Assembly (NCBI GenBank): GCA_000226015.1
Contig: JH153727.1
Span: 6,870 to 52,607 of the forward strand
DNA length: 45,738 nucleotides
Source: Mnemiopsis leidyi
Taxonomy: Eukaryota; Ctenophora; Tentaculata; Lobata; Bolinopsidae
Reading direction: 5' to 3'
Shown: in pieces, positions 1 to 10,320 of the stretch
Layout: each line of letters opens with the position of its first letter
Numbering within the stretch: position 1 is the first letter of the stretch
Notes under the pieces: generated by a model
What the model saw: the letters and a program-made list of their open reading frames with translations, nothing else
The model's database searches: none
What the model was told of the DNA's origin: nothing
Made by a program: the position numbers and the translations under genes

Positions 1-251
1 ATGTCTAACACAACAACACCAAGCACATGTAGAGGTAATACCCTGGCTAGAGAACACTCCCAATGTCTAACACAACAAAACCCAGCACATGTTAGAGGTA
101 ATACCCTGGCTAGAGAACACTCCCAATGTCTAACACAACAAAACCCAGCACATGTTAGAGGTAATACCCTGGCTAGAGAACACTCCCAATGTCTAACACA
201 ACAAAATCCAGCACATGTTAGAAGTAATGCCCTGGCTAGAGAACACTCCCA
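1..251 (+). repeat. 63-bp tandem array carrying a duplicated 3' splice module
   Basis: Four copies start at 1, 63, 126 and 189 (the first is 62 bp), and the array probably runs past the left edge. Each full unit is 22 nt of intron-like sequence (containing CTAAC and ending ACCCAG) followed by 41 nt that match the beginning of the next sulfotransferase exon. In the sulfotransferase frame each upstream unit ends in an in-frame TAA; only the last copy runs into an open exon. In another frame the array has no stop, which gives a spurious 113-codon open frame. Confidence 0.9.
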
Positions 252-2363
252 ACGAAGTGGTGGACAATATGCCAGGACCTCGGTACATCAAGACTCACAA
301 TGCTTACGACTGGGTGGCTTACGATCCAGCTGTTCCCTGTAAATATATCTATATCGCCAGGTAAAACCTTCAATTTTAGTCAGACTAACAAACAATACGC
401 TTGTATAATTTATATAAGCTGTGCTGTAAACTAGTAGTAGTTTTCTTATAGTTATATTAATAAAGTTAAATATACAATTTCCACTGTACAAACCAACTAT
501 GGTAAAATGTGAATGCTACATTATCACACTTCGCAATACCATGCGTGTTTCAATATAAATTTAAACATAATCACGAATTGCCTCAGTTTATACAGAATCA
601 CATTGAGAAGTGATGACTAAGTACTTGAAGATGAAGTTGAACTAAATCAGAATTGTTTTATAGAAATCCAAAGGACGTGTGTGTTAGCCTGTGGCACCAT
701 TGCAAAGGATTTGCTGTGTTTGAGTATGACGGTCCCTTCGATGAGTTTGCCGAGCTTTTTTTGCAAGGAAAAGTGAGACAATTTTTCTAAAATTAAACAT
801 GTTTGGGTTTTTATAAGTCAATCAAATCGTTTAGTTAATAGCTAGTTGGGAAATAATAATATGCTGGATTATGAAGTGATCTGAATATTCAATTTCAACT
901 TAAGGCCTATAACTATAAGTATAGGGAAAACATCTTCCACCGCCTAAGTTTAAGAACCGCTTAAGAACTGTTTAAGAACCGCTAAGAGCCGGCTAAGAAC
1001 CGTCGAACGACCGCTTTAATCCGGCTAACGACGGCTTAAAAACTGTTTAAGAGCCGTTTTTAGCCTGCTATTCATAGTTTTTGCTACACGTTGCATAGCC
1101 CCTGTTGATAATCTACTGTCAATGCCATCACACATTACTGTCCTGGCGATATGAATTTCAAAGAAATTCTAGACGTGCATCGTCTGTTAAGCTCTTAGCG
1201 GTTCTTAGGCGGTGGGAAGTGCTTGAACTTTTCCTCCCACGTATCACTATCAACATATGCGTAGTTGTGAGACTTACTGTATTTCATTTCTACTCAGGTA
1301 GAAAGTGGCGACTGGTGGGAGCACGTGAGAGGTTTCTACAAGAACAAACGTGACATGACAGTTCTATTCATGAAGTATGAAGACATGCACGCTGACGGGG
1401 CTGCAGGTAATGAGGGTATTGAGGGTACCCTCTACTAGCCGGGCTCTAACTACAAGTTCAATTCTAAAGTTCTACTTCTATACTTCTATTTTAAGTTCTA
1501 TTTGTGCTGCAATTTGTAAAAACATAGAGTTAAACTTTCAATACATAAGAACATTTTAGTGCTACTGCTAGTGCTAGTGCTAGCTAATGGCTTTATGGCT
1601 AAGCGAACACGGAAAACTTGTTGTTTTAAATATAAATACATAAGCTTATAAGAAACTGTTAGTGCCAATGGCTTCATGGCGAAGCGATCACGCAAAACTT
1701 GCATCTCGCAGCCATAAAGAAGCTCAACGACTTCTGTTCCTTGCCACCCCTGACGGACGAAATGGCTGCTAAAGTTGTCGAACTAAGTGCCTTTAAGTCG
1801 ATGAAGTCCGATCCAAAGTCTAACTACAGCTGGCTTGACGATGTGAGAACAAATTTCGTTTAGTTTTTTGCACGTTCCGTTCACAGTCAATGTTATACTT
1901 ATAGGCGGTCACGTATTGGAAAGTGGAAAATTATTTGCCGTTCTACCATTTCAGTTTCCAAATAAGGAGAACAATACATGATATATTAATATACATTGCA
2001 TAGGAATTAGGATGACATTAAGACGATAGATTATATACTTGTGAAGTGTACTGTTGCAAGATTTTCCATCCCAAAAAGCATTGAGTTTGAGATTTTAACG
2101 AAGGCTTTATGGAATTGGAATGGAAGAAGTTCGTTGCTGCCCAGTGCACCATCAATGTTCGGATAAGTAAAATTCTCGGGATTAAATATCAAAGCTATAT
2201 CTACATTCAGGTAAGAAAGAAAGACCAAGCTCCATTTATGAGAAAAGGAACTGTAGGCGACTGGACCAACTACTTTTCTACAGAAATGGCGGAAAAGTTC
2301 GATGAGAAAACTCAGCAAATGTTTTCAGATTTGGATCTCGACTTTTCATGTGACAAACTTTGA
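212..2363 (+). CDS. Cytosolic-type sulfotransferase, 5'-truncated by window edge, five exons
   Basis: Exons 212-360, 664-772, 1298-1406, 1712-1842 and 2211-2363 (stop TGA 2361-2363). All introns are GT-AG and all phases match, giving 216 C-terminal residues. The enzyme family transfers sulfate from PAPS to hydroxyl or amine groups of small molecules in the cytosol. Seen here: PRYIKTH with the expected catalytic His (residue 29 of the fragment), RNPKDVCVS (residues 50-58, 3'-phosphate-binding motif), YDGPFDEFAELFLQGK, WWEHVRGFY, FMKYEDM, and RKGTVGDW (177-184, second PAPS-binding loop). Family members are about 290-300 residues, so about 80 N-terminal residues, including the 5'-phosphosulfate loop, must lie upstream of the window. 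AATAAA at 2482-2487 is a plausible polyadenylation signal. Substrate cannot be inferred. No frameshift or stop was found, so the gene looks intact as far as seen. Confidence 0.93.
924..1238. mobile_element. Fold-back / MITE-like element in sulfotransferase intron 773-1297
   Basis: The ends are inverted copies: CTTCCACCGCCTAAG near 933-947 and CTTAGGCGGTGGGAAG near 1204-1219, each continuing inward with AAGAACCGCT-type sequence. Between them is a degenerate run of TTAAGAACCG-like repeats (about 950-1060). No open frame. The outer edges begin GGGAAAA and end TTTTCCTCCC. Target duplication is unclear, so the boundaries are approximate. Confidence 0.6.
1587..1702 (+). repeat. 35-bp direct duplication abutting a splice acceptor
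   Basis: AATGGCTTTATGGCTAAGCG... at 1587-1621 and AATGGCTTCATGGCGAAGCG... at 1668-1702 are close copies. The second copy ends 9 nt before the acceptor AG (1710-1711) of sulfotransferase exon 1712-1842. Lies wholly in the intron. Confidence 0.75.
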
Positions 2364-2481
2364 AGGAAGTTTTAAGTTATAGAATAGTATATGGCATATA
2401 GTTTACGAAAAGAAATAACGAGACCATGAACTGAACGATGATGATCAGTGCAGGATCTTAAATTATGAGGGTATTGTCGAA

Positions 2482-2487
2482 AATAAA
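2482..2487 (+). promoter_or_regulatory. Polyadenylation signal of the sulfotransferase gene
   Basis: AATAAA, about 120 nt downstream of the stop codon, within an A-rich run. Confidence 0.55.
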
Positions 2488-2608
2488 AAACCTTACTTAT
2501 TTGATTTTCTTTTCATTGTCTCAATAGAGAGGGTATTTACAATTGAAATATAATAACGGTATAAATAATTTAAACGCATAGTCGTATATACTGGTATGGC
2601 CATTATGA

Positions 2609-2919
2609 GGGGTCGTTTACATATTACGTTATCACTATCCGCTAGGGGGTGGTAGGGGGTTAACAATTTAAAATATTACATTATCAGCTAGGGGGAAAAT
2701 AGGTTTTTGTCAAGCCTCATGATGATATTTAAGAGCAAGCTGGGTTTAGGCCCAAATGTCAAAATTATAGTTATAACTGTGTTTGAAAAATGCACCCTAA
2801 TTATCTTGAATATCATTTATCAATCTGACATAAATCATACTAGATATTTTATCTGTAAGCTTTAAGGGGGGGGGGGCTTAAATGCCAAAATTTGTATAAC
2901 GATATATGTGAAGGACCCC
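2609..2919. mobile_element. 311-bp MITE with terminal inverted repeats and TGA duplications
   Basis: Left end GGGGTCGTTTACATATTACG (2609-2628) and right end, read in reverse complement from 2919, GGGGTCCTTCACATATATCG are about 80% identical inverted repeats. The trinucleotide TGA flanks both ends (2606-2608 and 2920-2922). Interior is G-run rich (GCTAGGGGG at two places, 11 Gs at 2866-2876) and non-coding. A 3-bp duplication is typical of PIF/Harbinger-like elements, but family assignment needs a library search. Confidence 0.65.
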
Positions 2920-2922
2920 TGA

Positions 2923-4130
2923 TTTAAAACACTTACCGAACGCCCAACGGCCATGAATTGATGGGAAAGCACTAGTATAGAATTTGGAATAAGTTAAATC
3001 CCATCTCTCTATTAGTAAATTAGTATTTGTCTTAAAACATAGAAATGAGTCAACTCCTATTTATAGAAATTAGTTAACCATTTGGTTAACTTCTATTTGT
3101 CTCAAGATTGAACGAAGTAGCGTGAGCTATAAGTTTATTTTATAATTATACTCAAAGAAAAGGTATAATCATTTTTTGGATTTCCTAAAAGTAATCATGA
3201 ATCGCTGCCGCCCAATTTCCATCATCAAAGGGATGGCGAGACTTGAAATAATCAAAAAGCTAATTAGCAAATGCGACAAAAAATGTATTCCACGGTCATT
3301 GCTAGATGGATCAAATGATCAACCGTTATTATAATATAGATGGATTTGATCAAATGAATTTATTAAGCATAAACTTTATGGGAGTTGAGACGCAGTAGTT
3401 TAATATGAGATCAATAAAGTTCTTGTACTAGACGATGCCCTGGCCATTTTTTGTCTTAAACTTCTCCTTTGCAATATCTCGAAACGGAAATAGGTAGATT
3501 GCTGGAGGCTAAAAACAAACCCAATTTTGACTCGGTTTAAGTTGAAAGATTGGGTTCTGACATTTGACTTCCAGCCATAGACACAAGAACTCTTTCAAGA
3601 AATCTGTACTAATCGCTGCTTTAAGCTTCTTGATACATTATCAAATTAGCTAAATCTTTGGACTGTCTCACTACAAGGAGTACAGACCTGTACATATAAC
3701 CCAGACGGGCACCGAAGTGTGCAACAAAACAGAAGAACCCTATAACCCAACAATCATCAGCTAATCCTAGTTCTGCCTTTGCCTCGCTTGTTTCTCTCAA
3801 AGCGAACTGTGTCTGCCTGATGACTGGTCATCTCGGCTAGCCGACTGATGAAGGCCATTGGGGCATGCTCCAAGGGATCCGGGTATCCGGCTTGGGAGTG
3901 GGCCTGTGTGGTCGTGTCCGTGTGTTTGCTTGTCTGTTTGGAAGAGTTGGCGGAGCTCTTACTTTGTTTAGACGTCGCTCTGAGGGGTAGGGATAATTTA
4001 TATTGCTTTATATTGTTTTATATTGCTGAGTGATCCAACCTGGTAGTGCGAAATGACGAAATGTCGCAATAAGTCCAAGCCCCCACTTATTTGTTACAAT
4101 TAAAAAGAAAAGAAATTGGTGTTTGAATAT
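2923..4130. other. Intergenic; possible 3' end of a retroelement near 3690-4110
   Basis: No supported gene. 3690-4110 differs in composition from its surroundings: GC-richer, with the palindrome TCGGCTAGCCGA (3832-3843), two CTGATGA motifs (3817, 3845), then an AT-rich stretch and an A-rich end (about 4100-4118). It resembles the 3' terminus of a non-LTR or Penelope-like element, but no reverse transcriptase remnant is present. The rest holds only short chance frames. Confidence 0.3.
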
Positions 4131-4138
4131 TTCATGAG

Positions 4139-4268
4139 GATGCTAGAACTTCCGTATCAAGGCCGAAGACTCATGTACAATACCTACCCTGATCTGTGGC
4201 AGGAGACTTTGCTGTTGGAACTAGAGTCGCTCATCTTCCGGTGTACAAATGTGACGGTCAGGTCTGAG
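4139..4268 (+). CDS. Possible isolated exon, unrecognised
   Basis: A frame of about 43 codons (for example MLELPYQGRRLMYNTYPDLW) runs from an AG at 4137-4138 to possible donors at 4262 (AG|GTCTGA) or 4269 (GAG|GTGGGT). The acceptor lacks a pyrimidine tract and no partner exon was found. It could be a chance frame or a transposon remnant. Confidence 0.22.
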
Positions 4269-4994
4269 GTGGGTGCAGTCGGTTTCTTCTGAGGTTCCAA
4301 CTAGGGGACGGATTGCTTTAAGAAGAGTTTAAATACTAATAGTGATCTTTCAGACTTTATTGAACAATTTAGGTAATCTCTAAGACTTCTGACTACTGGC
4401 GTTACAAAAATTGATATTGAATTATATGATCATATATGACCACGCTTAACAATCATGGAAACATTACCATTTACCGAGCATGGAGTCAATTCAAAGGATC
4501 ATTTTATTATGATCGAGTCTACTTATTTTGGCATACTTGTAACCAAATTGTAGGATCAAGGAAAGTCGCTACTTTAGAGGGAAAGTTGCTAAAACAAGAA
4601 AAAAACCTGGTGAAGTTTCAGCGGCATAACAAACTGCTTAGCTCTGAGTGGGGAGGGAGGCAGGAAGGACTTGGGTGTGACTGTCGTGTACAAGTTCGGT
4701 ACTTCTAGATTACCCAACACATTGTCTGAAGGGAAGGAGATTTTGGAAGGGGGGGTCTACACATATTTTTGTACTATATTTAGGCCCCCAATAATGGAAT
4801 AATACCACTTCCCGGCCATACGCAATCAAGCTTTGTGTCTACCCAGACTAATGGTGATACTACATTAAAGCTGTTTCCTTAATCAGCGGCAACTGTCGAT
4901 AAGTTATAGATTCAGATATAAAGTCTAGGTACACAGTTGTAAATACTGTGTTTAATACTCATATGGTCCAACTTTCGTACCGATCACGTCCAAA
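4269..4994. other. Intergenic or 3' flank; nothing firm
   Basis: Contains a 90-codon plus frame at 4436-4708 without splice or homology support, which I treat as chance. TTTATT at 4503-4508 (AATAAA on the minus strand) could be a polyadenylation signal for the minus-strand model ending at 4995. Confidence 0.3.
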
Positions 4995-5558
4995 CTATGA
5001 ATATCTATTTGGAGTTCTGACTGATGTTGCGAGCCAGGCTGAAGTAGCTAGCGCCAACAAATCTATGAATTATCTATAACTGTGAAATACAAATTACACT
5101 ACAATTTGTCGATTCAGACCGTGAAAGCGTGATTTATGAAAGGAATTCAGGAAATATCACAACTCATTCATCCGGTAGTTCAGGGAACTAGCAGGAAATC
5201 TCACCAGACCATAAAAAATTAGGAAAATATGCAGTATAGCCAGTAAACTGCAGTCCAGCTGTAATGAAATTACCATAATCTGCAAGCATAACATAAGCAT
5301 CCTGGACATGATCACGGAAATTTTACTTTAAACTGGTACTTACGCTCGATCTGAGAGTGTCTGATAATTCTTACACTTTGACTTACAGTATACATAATAA
5401 CATATCTAAAATTCTAACCGATTAATCCGATTCAGTCATATGTCCATTTCCAATTCATATAAAACTGATAGAAAAGATGGTTACCTTTGAGATTGCCGGA
5501 ACTTATACGACTTGAGCAGGATTTGCTGTCACACCAGTGCGAGTAGTGGTCTGTCGTC
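4995..5558 (-). CDS. Unrecognised minus-strand gene, 3' exons, with a 17-nt micro-exon
   Basis: Phase-consistent chain: 5558-5485 (acceptor TTTTCAG, donor AAAG|GTAACC), 5360-5344 (17 nt, donor AGC|GTAAGT), 5301-5205 (acceptor GTCCAG, donor TCTG|GTGAGA), 5062-4995 (acceptor TTCATAG, stop TAG). It gives about 84 C-terminal residues, starting TTDHYSHWCDSKSC and continuing DAYVMLADYGNFITAGLQF and LLALATSAWLATS, fairly hydrophobic toward the end. No family recognised. The first exon also reads well in another frame (RQTTTRTGVTANPAQVV then stop), which would join a donor at 6083 of the exon upstream. Which splice form is right is open. Confidence 0.4.
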
Positions 5559-5990
5559 CTGAAAATGAAATAATCAGCGAAATTTCAGTTAAATAGATCT
5601 GAATAAAGATATAGGGCACCTATAGTCCTAGGCACTAGTTGTGCTGCTCAGATTAAACTTTCTAATTCTGGTTTAACTTTTCTATAAATCACGTCTTTCA
5701 AATTTTTTCGTATTAAATTTACATATTTCGGTTATCTAAATCTTAAAGAAAACCTTAAGAGCGAAATTGTCCATAGTGACATTGAATTTGATCACAAATC
5801 ATCATAAACTCTTTATAATGATTCATCAGAATGCAAAAAGTAAACCGAATGGCGTGACACCTCGCAAAACTGTTTATTTATAAATACTAAACACTACGGT
5901 ATGTCCTATTTAGTATCTTTATACGTGTAGTTATGCAAAATTACTGTTCTTGTTGTTTGTTAATGAAACCATGCCACAAGACACACACGC

Positions 5991-6106
5991 TCAGTTTGAG
6001 GGCAGCATATTATCCAAGTAACTGTAACCAGCTGAAGTAGAAGAACAAGTAGGTGCTGAGGCGGGAGTAACAATAACATTACCATCTTCAACATCGTACT
6101 CAAGTA
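5991..6106 (-). CDS. Unrecognised minus-strand terminal exon
   Basis: Open from an acceptor AG (complement of 6107-6108) to TGA (5991-5993): LEYDVEDGNVIVTPASAPTC then SSTSAGYSYLDNMLPSN, a Ser/Thr/Pro-rich tail. TTTATT at 5873-5878 gives an AATAAA on the minus strand 113 nt past the stop. An internal donor GATG|GTAATG ending the exon at 6083 would join exon 5558-5485 in an alternative frame. A promoter-like region on the same strand lies at 6640-6740. Upstream coding exons were not identified. Confidence 0.42.
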
Positions 6107-6639
6107 CTCAGCGTATGGTTAGCTGCTCACCGCTGTGTACATGTAAACTGTGTTGGAACACAGTCAGCACTGTGTACGATGTTGATACTATGTATTGTTC
6201 TAAGATAGTGATCTTTCTAACAATATCATATAGTCCTAGCAACAAGTTGATCAGCTCTTAGTTTTATGTTTGAAGTAACATTTTTATTTGAAGTTTCATG
6301 TAAGCAAGGAATTTTCTATTATGAGTACAAATTGACTTTTAATTACAGTCAGAATAGAATAATGAATATTTAATTGTAAAGCTGATATTTGATTGACCTG
6401 TAAATCCTCGACCATTCATATCGGTTCATATTTTTAAATTTTGAGCTTCTGAATCCGGATACGGGATACATAAAGCGACTAGGAAAGATTCGATAACCAT
6501 GGTAGAAAATGAGATAAAGTCAGGGCAAGAGTGTTATCCCATAGACACGGAAATGGCCGACTCACTCGGCTTACCCGAAGGTACACAAATCAGACACCGG
6601 ACAGCTGGGACTGATTACCCCCTGCAATCAGCTCCCAAG
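6107..6639. other. Intron or 5' flank with a 12-bp inverted repeat
   Basis: TCAACATCGTAC at 6088-6099 recurs inverted near 6175-6187. A GTAAGC donor-like site on the minus strand near 6570-6580 could end a non-coding first exon of the minus-strand gene. No supported coding sequence. Confidence 0.3.
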
Positions 6640-6745
6640 ATCTGGTGCTCGGAACCAAGCCACGTGACGTGGACGTCCACCAATCAACGACCGTTATTCA
6701 GTCCACACGATCGTTGCGGACCAATCAAGGAGCGCGATGAGCCGC
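6640..6745 (-). promoter_or_regulatory. Candidate CCAAT/E-box promoter
   Basis: Two CCAATCA boxes (about 6680 and 6720 on +, so ATTGG on -), CACGTGACGTGG at 6661 (E-box fused to a CRE-like TGACGTGG), GACGTC, and local CpG richness in an otherwise CpG-poor region. Direction is uncertain; the nearest genes with compatible orientation are the minus-strand exons at 4995-6106. Confidence 0.4.
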
Positions 6746-6800
6746 TCTCGTTTTGGACGTGTAACTTGACCCGGTTGGGGTGAGAGAGAGAGTTTCATTA

Positions 6801-7068
6801 CAGGAACTAGAATGTGTCGCCCATCTTCCGCAGTTAATCTCATTACCGTATCTGTGACTGTCGATCTTAAGTCCCCTTTGTTTCCCCTGACTCCCGACTA
6901 TTCCACCCGTATCCCGGTTGTCGCTCCTTCACAATCGTTTCCTCCTAATATGTGAACCCTTAATCATAATGCTTTTTATAAACTTCGTTTTGAGAATCGT
7001 AATGTGATTAGATTTGGACTTAATTTCTTGTCAACTCAAGCAGCTGTTCTTATCGGAGCTGAATAATA
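6801..7068 (+). pseudogene. Degraded or uncertain coding frame interrupted by one TGA
   Basis: After an acceptor-like TTACAG, a single frame from ATG 6811 runs 85 codons to TAA with only one internal TGA (about 6952). The two halves contain VTVDLKSPLFPLTPDY and NAFYKLRFENRNVIRFGLNF. This is more open than expected in AT-rich DNA, but nothing identifies a family. Could be a decayed exon, a transposon remnant, or two adjacent exons. Confidence 0.25.
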
Positions 7069-9930
7069 AGTTTCAGCGCCCACGTCCATGAGGTGCTAGG
7101 CTGAGTCACGTGACCCGGGTTCCTGAAACATTCCTGTCTTGGGAAACACCAGACTAGGCCAAGCTTGTGCTCACGTGCCCTGAAGTTGGAATTAGGTATG
7201 CAAATTAAATTAGGCGTAGTTTAAAAAGCCCCGTACGCCACGTGACTGACGGCTTTTTATTTTTGCACTCGGATTACGTTCTTATCTTCTAAGATTCGTT
7301 TTGGTCACACACAGTTGTCGAATCGGGACACGTCTCCTCTACAGAACAGTTTCTTTAATAGGTACTAATACAGATGGTCTAATAGGCTATTTTTTCAAGT
7401 TACAACCAGTTGTCACTATGATTCATAATTTAGAATTTTCCCACCTTCATTGGTGATTGGTCGCATCTCACCTATCATCGATCAACCGCTGGTGAGCTGC
7501 TGAACGTCGGAAAAAATTGGGGCACACAATTTTAAAATTTGCAGGGAGGTGGCTTGTGTTTCAATTAGGGAATCGGAATTAGCTTGACCATTTCGATCTA
7601 AATTTGACAAATTTTGCGACACTTCGTAACTTAAACCTAAAAACACCAGTAAAAACAGGTTTAAGTTAAACTTAGAGACTGAGAGATACTTCAATTCGGT
7701 AAATAATTGAAGCTTCGAACATAAAATATAATTCAATTTGTCATTTATCATCGTGATAAAAAAGTCCCAAAGGTAACCAAATGAGAGGTACCCGTACAGT
7801 TGTTTTACTAGGTACCAAAAAAGTATGCGGGCCCTATGACCTTTGTTTCACGCGGTTTTAAAAATATTTCATCCCAAAAACCGCGTACTAAAGAATTATT
7901 TCTGCATAGTCCATTTGCATAGTCCATCTGCATAGTCCATTTATAAAATGCCGAAATTTATACTTTTGTCATCCGCGAGCAGACTCTTTTTATTGCAAAT
8001 GCATAATGATAATTATAGCCCACTTTCAACTTTTTTCAAATTTAATCATATTTCGGTCGCATGAAAATTACTAACATTTAAGCCATTATAAAAACATTGA
8101 ACAGTTTGATTTTTGCACTTTAGCACTTATTCTTTTTTCTCTACCGACGAAAAAGCCGGTAAAAGGGTCATATAGTTTGCGGTTTGCCCTTCTCGAAAAT
8201 AGCCAAGTAACAACAACTGACAACATCCATATTAGATTTTCAGGTATGAGATTCGCACAAAAATTGCGCCCGCTTTGTTTGGTCTCAGGTGGACGATTAA
8301 GATTTCCATCTCTCTTTTAGACGAGATACCGCAATGAAGTTGCAGTTATCGTAAAACTAAACTCGCTTCTGTAATGATTGATGATATAGATTCACTACGA
8401 AGTTGTGGTTTTTGTTAACTTGTAACTACTATCTAGTTATTATAGATACCGCTATGAAGTAATGAGCAACGGCAAACTGAAAGTTTAACTAAAAAGTAAA
8501 AACTATAGCGTTTTGACTGTTAATGGTAAACATATTACCAAGCGCGAGCGACGAGCGTGGACCCTAAACGACAGTCGACGCTACAAAGTCTAAGTAAAAC
8601 CAAAAGATTCGAACGCACGCAGACTTAAAGGCGGCAACATCGCGTCAAGAACTCTGCTGAGTGCTGCGCGTTCCTAAAACTCTATACATAATATCGTGAA
8701 CGACTAAACGTGGGCGACACAGTGTCGTGGGCGCAGTTACGTCCTTTCTTGCTGACATATTTCCTGTTGTTTTAAATACGTTTCCGGACTCCGGTGCCAT
8801 ATCTTTAGTAGTGATTATTCTTTAAATCGGTTCTTAGTGTTTAATCGTTAAGTTTTTACAACAACAATGTACACGGACACCAATATTGTTAATTTTCCGC
8901 TATTTTTTGCTAGCCACCTACTATGCCATATTATAAGGTAGCACTTTTTACTAATGCCCGCCATTTTATAGCTATTTTGCAACCAGTTTTAGCACACCTA
9001 AATCCGGCTATAACGAGTACAAACCTATGGACATGACTCTGATACATACTGCGCAGTAGCTGCGCCCGTAATCAATCGTTTACGATTTAAAATGATCCCT
9101 ATTACGTCATTTAAATTACTTTTCGAATACGTAGGAGCAGGCCCACAAGCTACGTTTACGTGGTTACTATACGTGGTCTTGCACAGTTTAACATGCATAC
9201 AGGCCTTTGTCACACCGGACAACACGAAATTTACCTACCCACCCCAAAATCCGACCACTTTAAACCATCTACTTTACTTTTTGCCGAAAGCAAAAAAGTA
9301 TCAGAGATAGAAAAAATGCCTTTTCCCGCAATTAAAGTGCAGCTATGACACTGAACCTTGTCCGGGGCACTACTTTTTAAAATAACAAAGCACCTCTGCA
9401 TCATCAACTGTAGCTTCACAAAAAATATCGCCCTCTTGATTGTCGGGGACAGATTTTATCTATTCAGGATTAGCACCTATCTGACTCAAAGTAGATAAGT
9501 AGTAAGCAGCTAATACCATATTTGTATTTCACTCGATGCATCTTTGACCAACTAAGCTTTCTATATGACTGATTTTCTTCCCACAAGAAAGTCGGTCGAG
9601 CTCGATTGATTTCACGTACAGATAAATGGAATTGCCGGCATTGCGATTCAATTTCCAGTTACCATAATATAACCAAAGTTTAATTATATCCCTATTAGTA
9701 TGAAAATGGCGATGCGGCGGGTAGATGGACTTTTCACTTTATATTACATTTACAAAAGTGGATTGAGAACCATAAAATACCTAAAACAAACAATAACAAT
9801 AACTAAAGCCGTTTAAGTTAGTTCGGGGTCATGTTTGTTCTAAAACTCAGCAAGTTTTTGTCTTCTACTCATGAGAATTGTGAAATTGGCTAGCACAGTG
9901 CAATTGTACGACGTATCTTTGACTTTATAG
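7069..9930. other. Intergenic, about 2.9 kb, no supported gene
   Basis: Holds three CACGTG sites (7107, 7172, 7239; the first is GTCACGTGAC beside TGAGTCA), an 89-codon minus frame at 7482-7751 without splice support, a hairpin CGCGGTTTT/AAAACCGCG (7851-7859, 7877-7885), a 13-bp triplicate at 7903-7941, repeated AGATACCGC(A/T)ATGAAGT near 8323 and 8446, and a GC-richer patch at 8540-8740 with CGACACAGTGTCG. Overlapping frames on both strands at 9025-9420 suggest an old repeat rather than a gene. A minus frame at about 9520-9740 is open for about 70 codons without clear splice sites. Confidence 0.35.
7903..7941 (+). repeat. 13-bp unit repeated three times
   Basis: TGCATAGTCCATT at 7903, 7916 and 7929, with one mismatch in the second copy. 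Confidence 0.85.
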
Positions 9931-10004
9931 GTGGATCAGCTCAGACCAACTTCCTGTCCCTCAAGACTCCCCAGGCCCAAAAGATCTCGAAAGTCTCAAA
10001 ATAT
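9931..10004 (+). other. Possible upstream exon of the FLYWCH gene
   Basis: After acceptor-like TTTATAG the sequence is open in all three frames for about 25 codons and is GC-richer than its flanks; one frame contains PRPKRSRKS, which resembles a nuclear localisation signal. No clear donor, so its link to the FLYWCH gene is a guess. Confidence 0.2.
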
Positions 10005-10320
10005 ATAATGAGTTAAATAACTCTTGAGATTTTATTGGTTTCTGAGCTTTGTACATTTGGTCGACTTTAACTTGAAGTTGAAGTTGAACTTGCTAGAACT
10101 TTTGCTGACTAAGATTCTGTCGCACCATATCTTTTGACTTTTTATTCTAAAAGTTGACTTTTGTTTGCCGCCTTTATTTGGAAAATGGTTGAGATAAACA
10201 ATTAATTCCTTTCATGAAGGAATCATAATAAGTATTTTGCTCTTCAGACCATTTGATAACGATTATTTTAAAGATTATCTGGATCATTATAAACGTTTTT
10301 TCTAAACAGGAAAAAGGACG

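Noticed and set aside
1-342. 113-codon plus frame with 21-residue repeats
   Set aside because: It is the shadow frame of the 63-bp array; the same bases in another frame give the conserved sulfotransferase exon (PRYIKTH...YIYIAR).
1498-1704. Minus frame with a repeated KPLA-containing motif
   Set aside because: Produced by the 35-bp intronic duplication; no splice or homology support, and it lies in a sulfotransferase intron.
3198-3344. 48-codon plus frame from ATG (MNRCRPISIIKGMARLEIIK)
   Set aside because: No splice sites, no similarity, and length is within chance for this region.
3817-3900. Possible hammerhead ribozyme (two CTGATGA motifs)
   Set aside because: No GAAA at the required position after a stem II, and no matching cleavage-site strand; the motif alone is too short.
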